A stretch of DNA of 64,000 bases from Micropruina glycogenica. Its GTDB lineage: Bacteria > Actinomycetota > Actinomycetes > Propionibacteriales > Propionibacteriaceae. The DNA lies in contig NZ_LT985188.1 of assembly GCF_900289045.1 (NCBI RefSeq), forward strand, positions 620,001-684,000. Direction: 5' to 3'. The notes beneath the pieces were generated by a model. That model worked only from the letters and a program-made list of their open reading frames with translations. It ran no database searches and had not been told where the DNA came from. This document shows positions 35,111 through 43,549 of this stretch, one piece after another; the stretch's first letter is position 1; each line of letters starts with the position of its first letter. A program made the position numbers and the translations under genes.

Positions 35111-35593
35111 TCACCGATCGGGAGGCGGTGGCGGAAGGGAGCCGCTGCTCGGAACGTCGCCCGGCCAGATCAACAGCACCCGGCAGGGCGCGTGATCGAC
35201 CACGAACCGGGTGTGCTTGCCCAAGCTGTGCGGGCCCAACCGGCTGCGGTCGCCGTCGCGGCCGATCACCAGATAGTCGACCTCGTCGGCGACGGCCGTG
35301 ACGATGCGCTCAGGAAAGCCTGTTTCGAGCCGGACGGTCGCGGGCCGTCCGAGCCGTTCGGCGGCCTGGTCGAGCATCTGCTGGGCGGCCTCTTCGGACC
35401 ACTGGTGCAGTTGCTCCTCCGACCTCCGCACCCGACCCCGGCCCATCAGCGAGCCGAAACCCTCGCGCGGGGGGCGTCCGGCTTCGAGGACGTGAATGAG
35501 CATCACCTCGGCCTGGTCGTCGCCGATCAGGTCGCGGGCAGCGTCGATGGTGGCGGGCCAGGTGCCCTCGGTCACCCACACGGCGAGCCTCAT
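35111..35593 (-). CDS. Universal stress protein-like, single domain
   Basis: The 160-residue protein starts MRLAVWVTEGTWPATIDAARDL and ends with a Usp ATP-loop-like segment (VIGRDGDRSRLGPHSLGKHTRFVVDHAPCRVLLIW). The ATG overlaps the stop of the permease gene (ATGA, 35591-35594), so the two are translationally coupled, suggesting a regulatory partner of the transporter. The tail is Pro/Ser-rich. The frame is open far upstream, but only this start gives a Usp fold. Confidence 0.82.
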   Translation of the reverse strand: MRLAVWVTEGTWPATIDAARDLIGDDQAEVMLIHVLEAGRPPREGFGSLMGRGRVRRSEEQLHQWSEEAAQQMLDQAAERLGRPATVRLETGFPERIVTAVADEVDYLVIGRDGDRSRLGPHSLGKHTRFVVDHAPCRVLLIWPGDVPSSGSLPPPPPDR

Positions 35594-36840
35594 CACGAGC
35601 CTCCGATCAGCAGCAGTGAACCCCACAGTGCCACCACCCCGACGATGATCGCCAGGGGAGTGGCCAGCAGGCCAAGCAGGGTGAACTCTTGAATGGGCGT
35701 CTCGTGATCGTGCGCCTGAACGATGCGCCGCCACAGTAGGGTGGCCAGCGACCCGACGTAGGTGAGGTTGGGGCCGACGTTCACGCCGATCAGCACCGCG
35801 AGTACGGCCCCGGTGCCGGCCTGGGCCGCGAACGGCAGCAGCGCCAGCACGGCGGGCAGGTTGTTCACCACGTTGGCCAGCAGGGCGGCCAGGCCGGCCC
35901 ACAGCAGCAGGGCCACCAATGACTGGCCCTGCGGCACGATGGCTCCGATCGCGTCGCCGAGCCCGCCCTCGACGACGGCCGTCACCACGATGCCCAGCGA
36001 CAGGACGAACCCGAGAAAGCCGAGGTTGATGAAGCCGGGCACGTCCTTCCACTCGACCTGCCCGAGTTTCAGCGCGCGCACCAGCATCACCAGCGCGCCG
36101 GCCAGCGCGACCCAAGCCGCCTCGATGCCCACGAACGAGGCGACCACGAACCCGGCCAGGGTGAACGCGAGCACCGCGGCCGAGAAGCGGGGGAGCGGCG
36201 GCACCCCGGGCGGTTCGGGGTCGGTGGCCGGAATGGACAGATCACCGGCGAAGAACAGCCTGAAAGCCACGTATTCGACGGCGATCACGGCCAGCCAGGG
36301 CAGGGCCATCAAGCCGGCGAAGCTCACAAAGGTGATCCCGGCGGCCGACATGGCCAGCAGGTTGGTCAGGTTCGACACCGGCAGCAGCAACGAACCGGCG
36401 TTGGCCAGGTGCGTGCAGGCGTAGGCGTGCGGTTTGGGTCGCACGCCCATCTTCGAGGCGGTGGCGAAAACCACGGGGGTGAGCAGCACGACGGTGGCGT
36501 CCAGAGACAGCACCGCGGTCACCAGGGCGGCCAGAACGAACACGAACACCAGCAGCCGGTGGGCGTCGCCGCGGCTCTTGGCCGCCACGAGTGCGCCGGC
36601 GTAGCGAAACAGGCCGTCGGCGTCGCACAGTTCGCTGATGACCAGCACGGCGGCCAGAAACGCGACCACCGGAAACAGGTGTTCGATCTCGGCCCACGCC
36701 TGACCCCAACCCAGGGCACCAGTGAGCAGCGCGATCAGGGCGGCGGGTACCGCGGCCACCGCCTCGGGCAGCCCACGGGGGCGGATCACGGCGAAGCCCA
36801 GCACCACGACCAGCAGCGCAACCGAGATGACCTCGCCCAT
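35593..36840 (-). CDS. Anion/proton antiporter-like permease (ArsB/NhaD, IT superfamily)
   Basis: The 415-residue membrane protein has 10-12 hydrophobic segments (ISVALLVVVLGFAVI, VVAFLAAVLVISELCDADG, LSLDATVVLLTPVVFATA, SNLTNLLAMSAAGI, NNLPAVLALLPFAA, GVNVGPNLTYVGSLATLLWR). The repeated SNLTN and NNLP/NVGPNLT signatures are typical of the ion transporter superfamily including ArsB and SLC13-like carriers. Substrate is uncertain; no arsenate reductase gene is near. I chose ATG 36840 (MGEVISVALL). Confidence 0.85.
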   Translation of the reverse strand: MGEVISVALLVVVLGFAVIRPRGLPEAVAAVPAALIALLTGALGWGQAWAEIEHLFPVVAFLAAVLVISELCDADGLFRYAGALVAAKSRGDAHRLLVFVFVLAALVTAVLSLDATVVLLTPVVFATASKMGVRPKPHAYACTHLANAGSLLLPVSNLTNLLAMSAAGITFVSFAGLMALPWLAVIAVEYVAFRLFFAGDLSIPATDPEPPGVPPLPRFSAAVLAFTLAGFVVASFVGIEAAWVALAGALVMLVRALKLGQVEWKDVPGFINLGFLGFVLSLGIVVTAVVEGGLGDAIGAIVPQGQSLVALLLWAGLAALLANVVNNLPAVLALLPFAAQAGTGAVLAVLIGVNVGPNLTYVGSLATLLWRRIVQAHDHETPIQEFTLLGLLATPLAIIVGVVALWGSLLLIGGS

Positions 36841-36927
36841 GGGCGACGACCCTAGACCAGCCGGGTCGCGTCGTGCGCGGTGACACCGCTGGTCCACGCA
36901 GGGCGGGCGGTAACTCAGGTATCAGAG

Positions 36928-37012
36928 AGAACCGTCCCTTGAGCCAGAACGAGAACCGTCCCTTGAGCCAGATGTGGAACCGTCCCCTGAGCCAGATGTA
37001 GAACCGTCCCCG
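36928..37012. repeat. Four tandem 24-bp GAACCGTCCC units
   Basis: AACCGTCCC starts at 36930, 36954, 36978 and 37002, exactly 24 bases apart. The units share TTGAGCCAGA and differ at a three-base variable spot (ACG, TGT, TGT). The same unit forms the palindrome arms at 11.2 kb. The array lies between the permease and the end of the propeller gene and its last unit ends 11 bases from that gene's stop. Confidence 0.9.
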
Positions 37013-37022
37013 GGTTTCGGGG

Positions 37023-38114
37023 TCAACCGCGACGAAGGGACGCCGGGCCGCCGTCCACTGCGATGCGCACGCCGGTGTCGCTCAATGACTCGCCCGACAC
37101 CTCGTAGACGGCGAGGCAGCGGTCGGCGTACAGCTGAGCCACGATGCGCCGCGAGTCACGGCTGAAGACCACCCCTTGGGCGGCGGCCCCGGTCGCGATC
37201 CCGTCGACCCGGCGCAGCCTGCCGTCGTCGTTGGCGAACAGCTCCAGGCGGCCGGTCGGGCTGGTGCCGGGCGCGTCCGCCGGCAACTGGCTTCCGGCCA
37301 TGCACAGCGCGACCACCCACCCGCCGTCGGGTGAGATTGCGACACCTTCGGGTATGGACGGCACTGCCGCGTGATCGACGGTGCGGAAGGGGCGTGCTGA
37401 GGTGTCCACCAGGCTGATCAGGTCGGCGTCGGCGACGCTACTGCCGCTCTTGAAAGCCTTGCCACCCCAGCCGACGCTGCCGATCACGGCCCAGTGGGCC
37501 GCGGCGTCGACGTCCACGACGTACGGGCTCACGCCGGTGGCCAGCCGCTCGGGGAGCACCGTTACGTCGGGTCCGGTGAGGTCGAGCACCGCCGCACCCT
37601 GTTCGTCGCGCAACGACACGATCGCGGCGGTGCCGTCGGCGAGCACGCCCAGGCCGGACAGTGAACCGGCGCCGACGCGGAGCCTCTCCCGCAGCAGAAC
37701 CTCCCCCTCAGCGACGTCGAACACGATCACCTCTCCGGTCACGGTGGTGACGAGCAGGCGTCGTCCGTCGGGGGTGAACGCCACCGATTGGGGGTGAGCG
37801 CCGATCTCGATCACCTCGACCGGCGTACCCCTCAAGGCCAATCGGACGACCTGTAGCACGTCAGCGAACCGCAACGATCCGGCCGCCCGGTCATACCTGG
37901 TGGGCGCGGCCACAACCGCGAGCGTCGCGTCGGGCGACAGTGCCACCGCCTGGGGCGGCCCGACGATCGAGTTCTGCACGGGCACGGTGGCCAGCACGCG
38001 TGCGGCGTCGAGGTCGAACAGCGTCAACATGTCGGGGCCTGGGTCGTCGGGAAAGGCGTCGCGGCCCTGGTCGCGCACCAACTTGGCATCGTTGGCGCTG
38101 ACGAACAGCTCCAC
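37023..38114 (-). CDS. Beta-propeller protein (YncE/lactonase-like)
   Basis: The 363-residue protein shows propeller-blade repeats of the form (I)SPDG..V.V.....G...V.D: AVALSPDATLAVVAAPTRYD, HPQSVAFTPDGRRLLVT, GVAISPDGGWVVALC, GVVFSRDSRRIVAQLY. No signal peptide is seen and the start is GTG 38114, 1 base from the stop of the dehydrogenase gene. Its place in an operon with a hydroxyacid dehydrogenase and transporter hints at a sugar-acid or lactone step such as lactonase, but catalytic residues cannot be assigned. Confidence 0.7.
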   Translation of the reverse strand: MELFVSANDAKLVRDQGRDAFPDDPGPDMLTLFDLDAARVLATVPVQNSIVGPPQAVALSPDATLAVVAAPTRYDRAAGSLRFADVLQVVRLALRGTPVEVIEIGAHPQSVAFTPDGRRLLVTTVTGEVIVFDVAEGEVLLRERLRVGAGSLSGLGVLADGTAAIVSLRDEQGAAVLDLTGPDVTVLPERLATGVSPYVVDVDAAAHWAVIGSVGWGGKAFKSGSSVADADLISLVDTSARPFRTVDHAAVPSIPEGVAISPDGGWVVALCMAGSQLPADAPGTSPTGRLELFANDDGRLRRVDGIATGAAAQGVVFSRDSRRIVAQLYADRCLAVYEVSGESLSDTGVRIAVDGGPASLRRG

Positions 38115-38115
38115 G

Positions 38116-39174
38116 TCAGTAGCCCAGGCCGGGGTCGACCACGTTGTGCAGCGGACGGCCGGCCAGGTAGAGGCGCAGGTTGTCGCAGAAGATGTCGCAG
38201 ATGCGCTCGTCCTCTTTGTGGTCGAGGCCGCCCGAATGGGGGCTGACCAGCACGTTGGGCAGATCCCACAGCGGCGAGTCGGCTTCGAGGGGCTCGCGCT
38301 CGAACACGTCCAGCGCGGCGAAGCCCACCTGGCCCGAACCCAGGGCGTCGATCAGCGCGTTCTGGTCGATCACGGTGCCACGGCCCACGTTGACCACGGT
38401 GACGCCGGGCTTGGCCAGGCCCAGCACGTGGGCGTCGATCAGCTTCTCGGTCTGCGCGGTGCCCGGCAGGGTGAGCACGATGTGGTCGGCGCGTCCGACG
38501 ATCGCATCAAGGTCGGCCAGGGCGTGCACCTCGTCGACGTTCTCGACCTCGCTGACCTGCCGCTTCACGCCCAGCACGGTCATGCCCAGCGCCTTGCAGC
38601 GCTTGGCCACCTGCTGGCCGATGCCGCCCAACCCGGCGATCAGCACGGTGCTGCCCTCGATCGGACGGCCCACGATGCGGGTCGGCCATTCGTGGGCGCG
38701 TTGCTGGCGTTGCAGGCGCGGCAGTTCCTTGCAGCCGCAGAACAATCCGAACAGGGCCCACTCGGCCAGCGGCACGCCGTGCGCGCCGGCCGAGGTGGTG
38801 AACACGATGCGTTCGAGAGCGTCCGCCGGCAGGTCGGCGGCCACCACCTGGCTGCCGCCGCCGGCCGCCATGGTCATCACCCAGCGCAGCTTCGGGTTCG
38901 CGGCCACGGTGCGGGCCAGGGCCGCCGGCTTGACGTCGGGAATGCCGTACAGCACCTCCGCCTCGTCGAGCATCGCGTCGTAGCGGGCCTGCTGCTCAGG
39001 GGTGCGCGACCAGGCCGGGTCGCCCGAGAAGTCGGCGGCGTGCCGCATGGGGGGCAGCAACTCCTGGTCGACCACCACCTCGACCCGGGGGTCGACGGCG
39101 GCGATGCGGTCGCACAGTTCGGGGGCGAGAGGGGCGGCGATGACCACCCTGACGGTGTCGTGCTCATCAGGCAT
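38116..39174 (-). CDS. D-isomer-specific 2-hydroxyacid dehydrogenase
   Basis: The 352-residue protein has the NAD-binding LIAGLGGIGQQVAKRCKALG motif and the family triad: Arg in VVNVGRGTVID, Glu in LDVFEREPLEAD and His in VSPHSGGLDHKED. It interconverts a 2-hydroxyacid and 2-ketoacid. It overlaps the MFS gene by 8 bases and is followed by the propeller gene after 1 base, so the three are one operon. The substrate is likely the acid brought in by the transporter; it is not identifiable from the sequence. Confidence 0.92.
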   Translation of the reverse strand: MPDEHDTVRVVIAAPLAPELCDRIAAVDPRVEVVVDQELLPPMRHAADFSGDPAWSRTPEQQARYDAMLDEAEVLYGIPDVKPAALARTVAANPKLRWVMTMAAGGGSQVVAADLPADALERIVFTTSAGAHGVPLAEWALFGLFCGCKELPRLQRQQRAHEWPTRIVGRPIEGSTVLIAGLGGIGQQVAKRCKALGMTVLGVKRQVSEVENVDEVHALADLDAIVGRADHIVLTLPGTAQTEKLIDAHVLGLAKPGVTVVNVGRGTVIDQNALIDALGSGQVGFAALDVFEREPLEADSPLWDLPNVLVSPHSGGLDHKEDERICDIFCDNLRLYLAGRPLHNVVDPGLGY

Positions 39175-40540
39175 GGACGGGCTCCTGTCCGGCGTCGTTC
39201 AGGTCGGTCAGGCTACGGCCTCGGGTCTCGGGAGTGGCGTAGGTCGAGCCGAACGAGATGAGCGCCAGCAGCGAGGAGTAGATCGCGATCACCCACCACG
39301 CGTTGCCGGTCGCGGCCAACAGGGCAGCGCCGACCAGGGGTGCGATGCCGCCCGCGATCACGGCCGAGAACTCGCGGGCCGTGGCGACGCCGGTGAACCG
39401 GTGCGCGTTGCCGAACAACTCCGGCAGCAGGGCGCACTGCGGGCCGAGCATCGACTGGACGCCGATGCCGATGCCGACGCCCATGACCAGCAGCACCAGC
39501 CAGACCTGGCCGAGGGTCAACAGCCAGAAGGCGGGAAACGCGAAGACTGCGGTGAAGAGGGCACCCCAGCGGTAGACCGGCACCCGGCCGACCCGGTCGG
39601 ACAGCGCACCGAACGCGACCACGGTGAAGATGGAGATCAGGGCCGCCACGACGGCACCCCAGGTGCCGATCAGCTGCTGGCCCTTGTAGGCGGGCAGGCT
39701 GGCGACGTAGGCGAGCAGCAGTGCGGAGTAGATCGACGAGTTGCCGTTCTCGCCCATGCGCAGGCCGATGCCGACCAAGATGTTGCGGCGGGAGGTGCTG
39801 ATGGCCTGGCCGATGCTCTGCCGGACGGGGGCGTCGCGGTGCGCTTCGGCCTCTTCCAGGGCCTCGAACGCGGGGGATTCCTTCAACCGCATGCGGATCA
39901 CGACCGCCACGATGATCAGCACGGCGCCGAGCAGGAAGGGCACCCGCCAGAGCCAGCCGTACAGCACGTCGTGGCTCGCCAGGCCGAGCAGGGCGAAGGT
40001 GCCGGCACCCAGCAGGGTGCCGATCTGAATGCCGACGAAGGGCAGCGAGGCGAAGAAGCCGCGGCGCTTGCGTGGCGCGAACTCCGAGATCAGCACAGTG
40101 GCTCCGGCCTGTTCGGCACCGGCGCCAAGCCCTTGGGCGATGCGCAGGGTGATCAGCAGAATGGCGCCCCACATGCCGGCCACCTCGTAGGTGGGCAGCA
40201 TGCCGATCAGCATCGACGAGCCGCCCATCAGCGCGATCGTGATGATCAGGATCAGCTTGCGGCCGAGCTTGTCGCCGAGGCTGCCGAAGACCAGGCCGCC
40301 GATCGGGCGGGCCGCGAAGCCGACGGCGTAGGTGCCGAACGCGGCGATCGTGCCGCCGGCCGGGCCGAGCGGCTTGAAGAAGAGCTCGCCGAAGATCAGC
40401 GCGCTGGCGAGACCGTAGATGTAGAAGTCGTAGTACTCCAGGGCGGAACCGACCGACGAGGCCAGGGTCGCGCGGCGGAGCTGGACCGGGTCGACCTCGT
40501 GCTCTTCGGTGGCGGTGTTCAGATTCAAGCTGTCAGACAT
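39167..40540 (-). CDS. MFS metabolite:H+ symporter (MHS family)
   Basis: The 457-residue protein has 12 hydrophobic segments and the MHS signatures SALEYYDFYIYGLASAL, RPIGGLVFGSLGDKLGRK, RIAQGLGAGAEQAGATVL and RRGFFASLP. Relatives import citrate, shikimate, proline/betaine, alpha-ketoglutarate or other organic acids. ATG 40540 has AGGAG upstream; the frame is open to 40612. It is the first gene of the operon and the promoter carries a candidate IclR site. Confidence 0.92.
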   Translation of the reverse strand: MSDSLNLNTATEEHEVDPVQLRRATLASSVGSALEYYDFYIYGLASALIFGELFFKPLGPAGGTIAAFGTYAVGFAARPIGGLVFGSLGDKLGRKLILIITIALMGGSSMLIGMLPTYEVAGMWGAILLITLRIAQGLGAGAEQAGATVLISEFAPRKRRGFFASLPFVGIQIGTLLGAGTFALLGLASHDVLYGWLWRVPFLLGAVLIIVAVVIRMRLKESPAFEALEEAEAHRDAPVRQSIGQAISTSRRNILVGIGLRMGENGNSSIYSALLLAYVASLPAYKGQQLIGTWGAVVAALISIFTVVAFGALSDRVGRVPVYRWGALFTAVFAFPAFWLLTLGQVWLVLLVMGVGIGIGVQSMLGPQCALLPELFGNAHRFTGVATAREFSAVIAGGIAPLVGAALLAATGNAWWVIAIYSSLLALISFGSTYATPETRGRSLTDLNDAGQEPVHA

Positions 40541-40587
40541 TGAGACTCCTTTGTTCTCTCGACACGCTCCATCATGCACTATAGAGC

Positions 40588-40598
40588 GAACGCTGGTC
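40588..40598. promoter_or_regulatory. Candidate IclR site upstream of the MFS operon
   Basis: GAACGCTGGTC, preceded by ATAGAGC, matches the palindrome AGAACGCTGTTCT upstream of the IclR gene (41872-41884, reverse orientation) in 9 of 11 aligned positions. It lies 48 bases before the MFS start. Confidence 0.4.
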
Positions 40599-40958
40599 AA
40601 TAGATCGAACAAGCACGTGTTATGTTCCTCGCCGTCGGTGCCGCAGATGGGTCGGTTGGTGGGTCTGGAGGTCCCGGTGTTCGCCTGGATGACAGAGACC
40701 CGGTCAGCCCGGGCTCGACGGGGATCTCACACCCACCGAGCGGTGGAACGGAACGGAGATCCCAGCGTTCGCCGGGATGCCAAGACACCCGGTCACTCAC
40801 ACGTGAGGGTCTCGACAAGCTCGACCAACGAAGAGGCGCGAAATGCCAGCGTGAAGCGGAGCGGGGGCGCCCCTGTCAGGGCGTGGTCGGCCGTATGCGC
40901 ACTGCGAGGCGCTAGCCGAGCAGTCCCGCAAGGGCGGGACACGGGCGGCCCCGCTCCG

Positions 40959-41055
40959 CGGCAACAGGCGCAACCAGAGGGAGGTCGACAAGCTCGACCG
41001 GCGGTCGCGCGGCAACGGGCGCAACCAGAGGGAGGTCGATGAGCTCGACCGGCGG
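40959..41055. repeat. 51-bp tandem duplication
   Basis: CGGCAACAGGCGCAACCAGA begins one copy at 40959 and CGGCAACGGGCGCAACCAGA the second at 41010. Each ends with a palindromic GGTCGA..AGCTCGACC. The second copy runs up to the stop codon of the IclR gene. Confidence 0.8.
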
Positions 41056-41862
41056 TTACCCCGTCGCCATCGGGTTGCCGAGCATGGTCGCCACCCGCTT
41101 CAGTTCGCCGACCAACACCTCGCGGGTCTCGTCGTTCCAGTCGGACTTGTGCTTGGTCACGCTGATCGCCAGCACCGGGGCCCGCACGCCGCGGGTGGGC
41201 ACCACCACGGCCAGGCCCATCACGCTGTCGGCCGACTCCTCTTCGTCGACCGCGTAGCCGCGGGCTCGCGCCAGTCGTATGTCCTTGAGCAACCGCGGCA
41301 CCGTGCGGCGAGACCGGCCCGTGAGCCGCGGCAGTTCGTCGATGCCGTAGTAGAGCCGCTCGATCTCTGAGTCGTCCAACCGGGCGAGCAGCGCCTTGCC
41401 CTGGGCGCACGACGACGCCGGCAGACGGTCACCGATGTTGGTGGTCAACCTGATCGCGGGGTGCCCCTCATAGCGGGCCAGGCAGAGCGTGTCGATGCCG
41501 GCCGCGGTCGAAAGCCGCAGCGTTTCGTCGCGAAACACCGGCGATTCGAGGCAGGCCCGGTGAAACTCACTGACCTGATCGAGTCGGGCCAGGTACGAGC
41601 CGCCCAACTCGACCAGCTTGCGTCCGAGCGAGTAGCCCAGATCGTCGCGTCGTACCAGCCCGCCCAGTTCGAGTGCGGTGCAGATGGCGCTGGTCGACGA
41701 CTTGGGCACGCCGAGCTCCCGGCTGAGGTCGCTCAGGGTCATGGTGCCGGTGTCACTGGCCGCCAGCGCGTCGAGCACGGCGATGCCGCGGCTGACTGCG
41801 GGTGCGGCACCCGGGGGAGTGACGTCGGTTCCGCCGCGGACGGGCGACATGGCTGACTCCAT
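41056..41862 (-). CDS. IclR-family transcriptional regulator
   Basis: The 268-residue protein has a winged helix (LSDLSRELGVPKSSTSAICTA) and an IclR effector domain (LPASSCAQGKALLA, ARGYAVDEEESADSVMGLAVV). It lies upstream of, and on the same strand as, the MFS-dehydrogenase-propeller operon, separated by 515 bases, and is divergent from the GCS2-type ligase gene. It is the likely regulator of the MFS operon and of itself. Start ATG 41862; ATG 41850 is an alternative. Confidence 0.9.
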   Translation of the reverse strand: MESAMSPVRGGTDVTPPGAAPAVSRGIAVLDALAASDTGTMTLSDLSRELGVPKSSTSAICTALELGGLVRRDDLGYSLGRKLVELGGSYLARLDQVSEFHRACLESPVFRDETLRLSTAAGIDTLCLARYEGHPAIRLTTNIGDRLPASSCAQGKALLARLDDSEIERLYYGIDELPRLTGRSRRTVPRLLKDIRLARARGYAVDEEESADSVMGLAVVVPTRGVRAPVLAISVTKHKSDWNDETREVLVGELKRVATMLGNPMATG

Positions 41863-41871
41863 TCACTCTAA

Positions 41872-41884
41872 AGAACAGCGTTCT
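41872..41884. promoter_or_regulatory. Candidate IclR operator AGAAC-AGC-GTTCT
   Basis: A perfect 5-bp inverted repeat with 3-base spacer lies 10 bases before the IclR start. A related sequence is found at the MFS promoter (40588). Fits autoregulation. Confidence 0.5.
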
Positions 41885-41970
41885 ATATGATGAACGAAGA
41901 TCGTAGCTGTCGTATCGACACGGCGCCAGAGCCCTATCGAGCGCGTCGCCGCTGCGCCATACTCCCGGCC

Positions 41971-43452
41971 ATGGGTCGCGACATCGAGTCCAGAACGTAC
42001 ACCCGCGAGCAGCGCCAGCGTTATCGCGAGAAGGTGCAGCAGTGCCTGGACGTCTTCGAACGCATGCTGGCCGCGCACAGCTTCGAGTTCGACGAACCGC
42101 TCACGGGCATGGAGATCGAGCTCAACCTGGTCGGTGCCGACTACCTGCCCAAGATGGACAACTCCGAGGTGCTGGCCGCGATCGCCGACCCCGAGTACCA
42201 GACCGAGCTGGGCCGGTTCAACATCGAGTTCAACGTGCCGCCCGGACGGCTGGCCGGCGACTCGCTGCGGGTGCTGGAAGACACCCTGCGCGCGTCGATG
42301 AACGAGGCCGAGCGGCGCTCGTCGGCGATGGGCACGCACATCATCATGACCGGCATTCTGCCCACGGTGATGGCCGAGACGTTCCAGGGCGAGTGGATGA
42401 GCGAGAACGTACGCTACGCCGCCATCAACGACGCGGTGCTGGCCGCCCGGGGCGAAGACATTCATATCGACATCGAAGGGCCGACCGGAGAAGCCCTGGC
42501 CACCTACGTCGATTCGGTCGCGCCGGAATCTGCCTGCACGTCGATGCAATTGCACCTGCAGGTTCGTCCGGAGGAATTCGCCGACCATTGGAACGCCGCC
42601 CAGGTGCTGGCCGGCCCGCAATTGGCGCTGGCCGCGAATTCGCCCTTCTTGATGGGCAGCCGGCTCTGGGCAGAAACCCGCATCGTTTTGTTCACGCAGG
42701 CCACCGACACCCGGCCGATCGAATACGCCAACCAGGGCGTGCGGCCCCGGGTGTGGTTCGGCGAGCGCTGGATCACCTCGATCTTCGACCTGTTCGAAGA
42801 GAACGCCCGCTGGTTCCCTGCCCTGCTGCCCGAGATCGACGACGAGAACCCGCGCGAGGTGCTCGACGCAGGCGGCGTTCCGCAACTGGCCGAGATGCGG
42901 CTGCACAACGGCACCATCTATCGCTGGAACCGACCGATCTACGACGTCTCGGACGGCATGCCGCACCTGAGGCTCGAGAACCGCGTACTGCCCGCCGGAC
43001 CCACCGTGGTCGACACCCTCGCCAACGCCGCCTTCTACTACGGTACCCTGCGCACGCTCGCGCACGAGGACCGTCCGGTCTGGACGCGTATGGCGTTCGC
43101 CACAGCCAACGCCAACTTTCTCGAGGGATCGCGTCAGGGCATCGACGCCGACCTGTTCTGGCCCGGCGTGGGCGAACTGCCCGCCAGTGAGCTGATCCTG
43201 CGACATCTGCTGCCGCTGGCACACGAGGGTCTGGACGCCTGGGGCACCGACCCCGACATTCGCGACCGGTTGCTGGGTGTAGTCGAGGCGCGCTGCAAGA
43301 CCGGACTCAACGGGGCCGAGTGGCAGACCAAGGCGGTGCGCGCCTTCGAGGCGGCCGGCTGCTCGCGGGCCGAAGCGCTGCGGCGCATGGTAGAGGGCTA
43401 CGCCGAACGCATGCACGCCAACGTTCCCGTGCACGCCTGGGAAATGCCGTAA
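41971..43452 (+). CDS. Glutamate-cysteine ligase-like protein (GCS2/YbdK type)
   Basis: The 493-residue protein starts at ATG 41971 (MGRDIESRTYTREQRQRYRE) and has GMEIELNLV near residue 45, the substrate/ATP site of GCS2 ligases, then FNIEFNVPPG, GILPTV, STSMQLHLQV-like CTSMQLHLQVR, and HLRLENRVLPAGPTVVD. It may form gamma-glutamyl amide bonds; members of this family make glutamylcysteine or remain uncharacterised. No glutathione synthetase is near. It stands alone, divergent from the IclR gene. Confidence 0.8.
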   Translation: MGRDIESRTYTREQRQRYREKVQQCLDVFERMLAAHSFEFDEPLTGMEIELNLVGADYLPKMDNSEVLAAIADPEYQTELGRFNIEFNVPPGRLAGDSLRVLEDTLRASMNEAERRSSAMGTHIIMTGILPTVMAETFQGEWMSENVRYAAINDAVLAARGEDIHIDIEGPTGEALATYVDSVAPESACTSMQLHLQVRPEEFADHWNAAQVLAGPQLALAANSPFLMGSRLWAETRIVLFTQATDTRPIEYANQGVRPRVWFGERWITSIFDLFEENARWFPALLPEIDDENPREVLDAGGVPQLAEMRLHNGTIYRWNRPIYDVSDGMPHLRLENRVLPAGPTVVDTLANAAFYYGTLRTLAHEDRPVWTRMAFATANANFLEGSRQGIDADLFWPGVGELPASELILRHLLPLAHEGLDAWGTDPDIRDRLLGVVEARCKTGLNGAEWQTKAVRAFEAAGCSRAEALRRMVEGYAERMHANVPVHAWEMP

Positions 43453-43549
43453 CAGTGCGTGAGAAAAATTCAGAATAGGTACGTGGAGGGGACTTTCTCG
43501 GCACGTGCTTGTTAATGTTCGTGCATTGGTTGCGAGGAAAGTTGGGGGC

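Larger units (their letters stand above)
40541..41055. other. 515-base spacer with REP-like and palindromic repeats, no gene
   Basis: The spacer between the MFS gene and the IclR gene contains a degenerate REP-like hairpin in inverted orientation (40756-40781), a GGTCTCGACAAGCTCGACC-type palindrome near 40808, and a 51-bp tandem duplication at 40959-41055. I see no supportable coding region. The MFS promoter is in the first 60 bases. Confidence 0.75.

Noticed and set aside
36928-37012. Possible CRISPR array (regular 24-bp units)
   Set aside because: There are no unique spacers between the units; only three bases vary, and no cas gene is in the window.
43453-43549. Possible c-di-AMP (ydaO) riboswitch upstream of the M23 peptidase
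   Set aside because: The 97-base leader is too short and lacks the conserved cores; only a weak 6-bp stem (GAGAAA/TTTCTC) is present.
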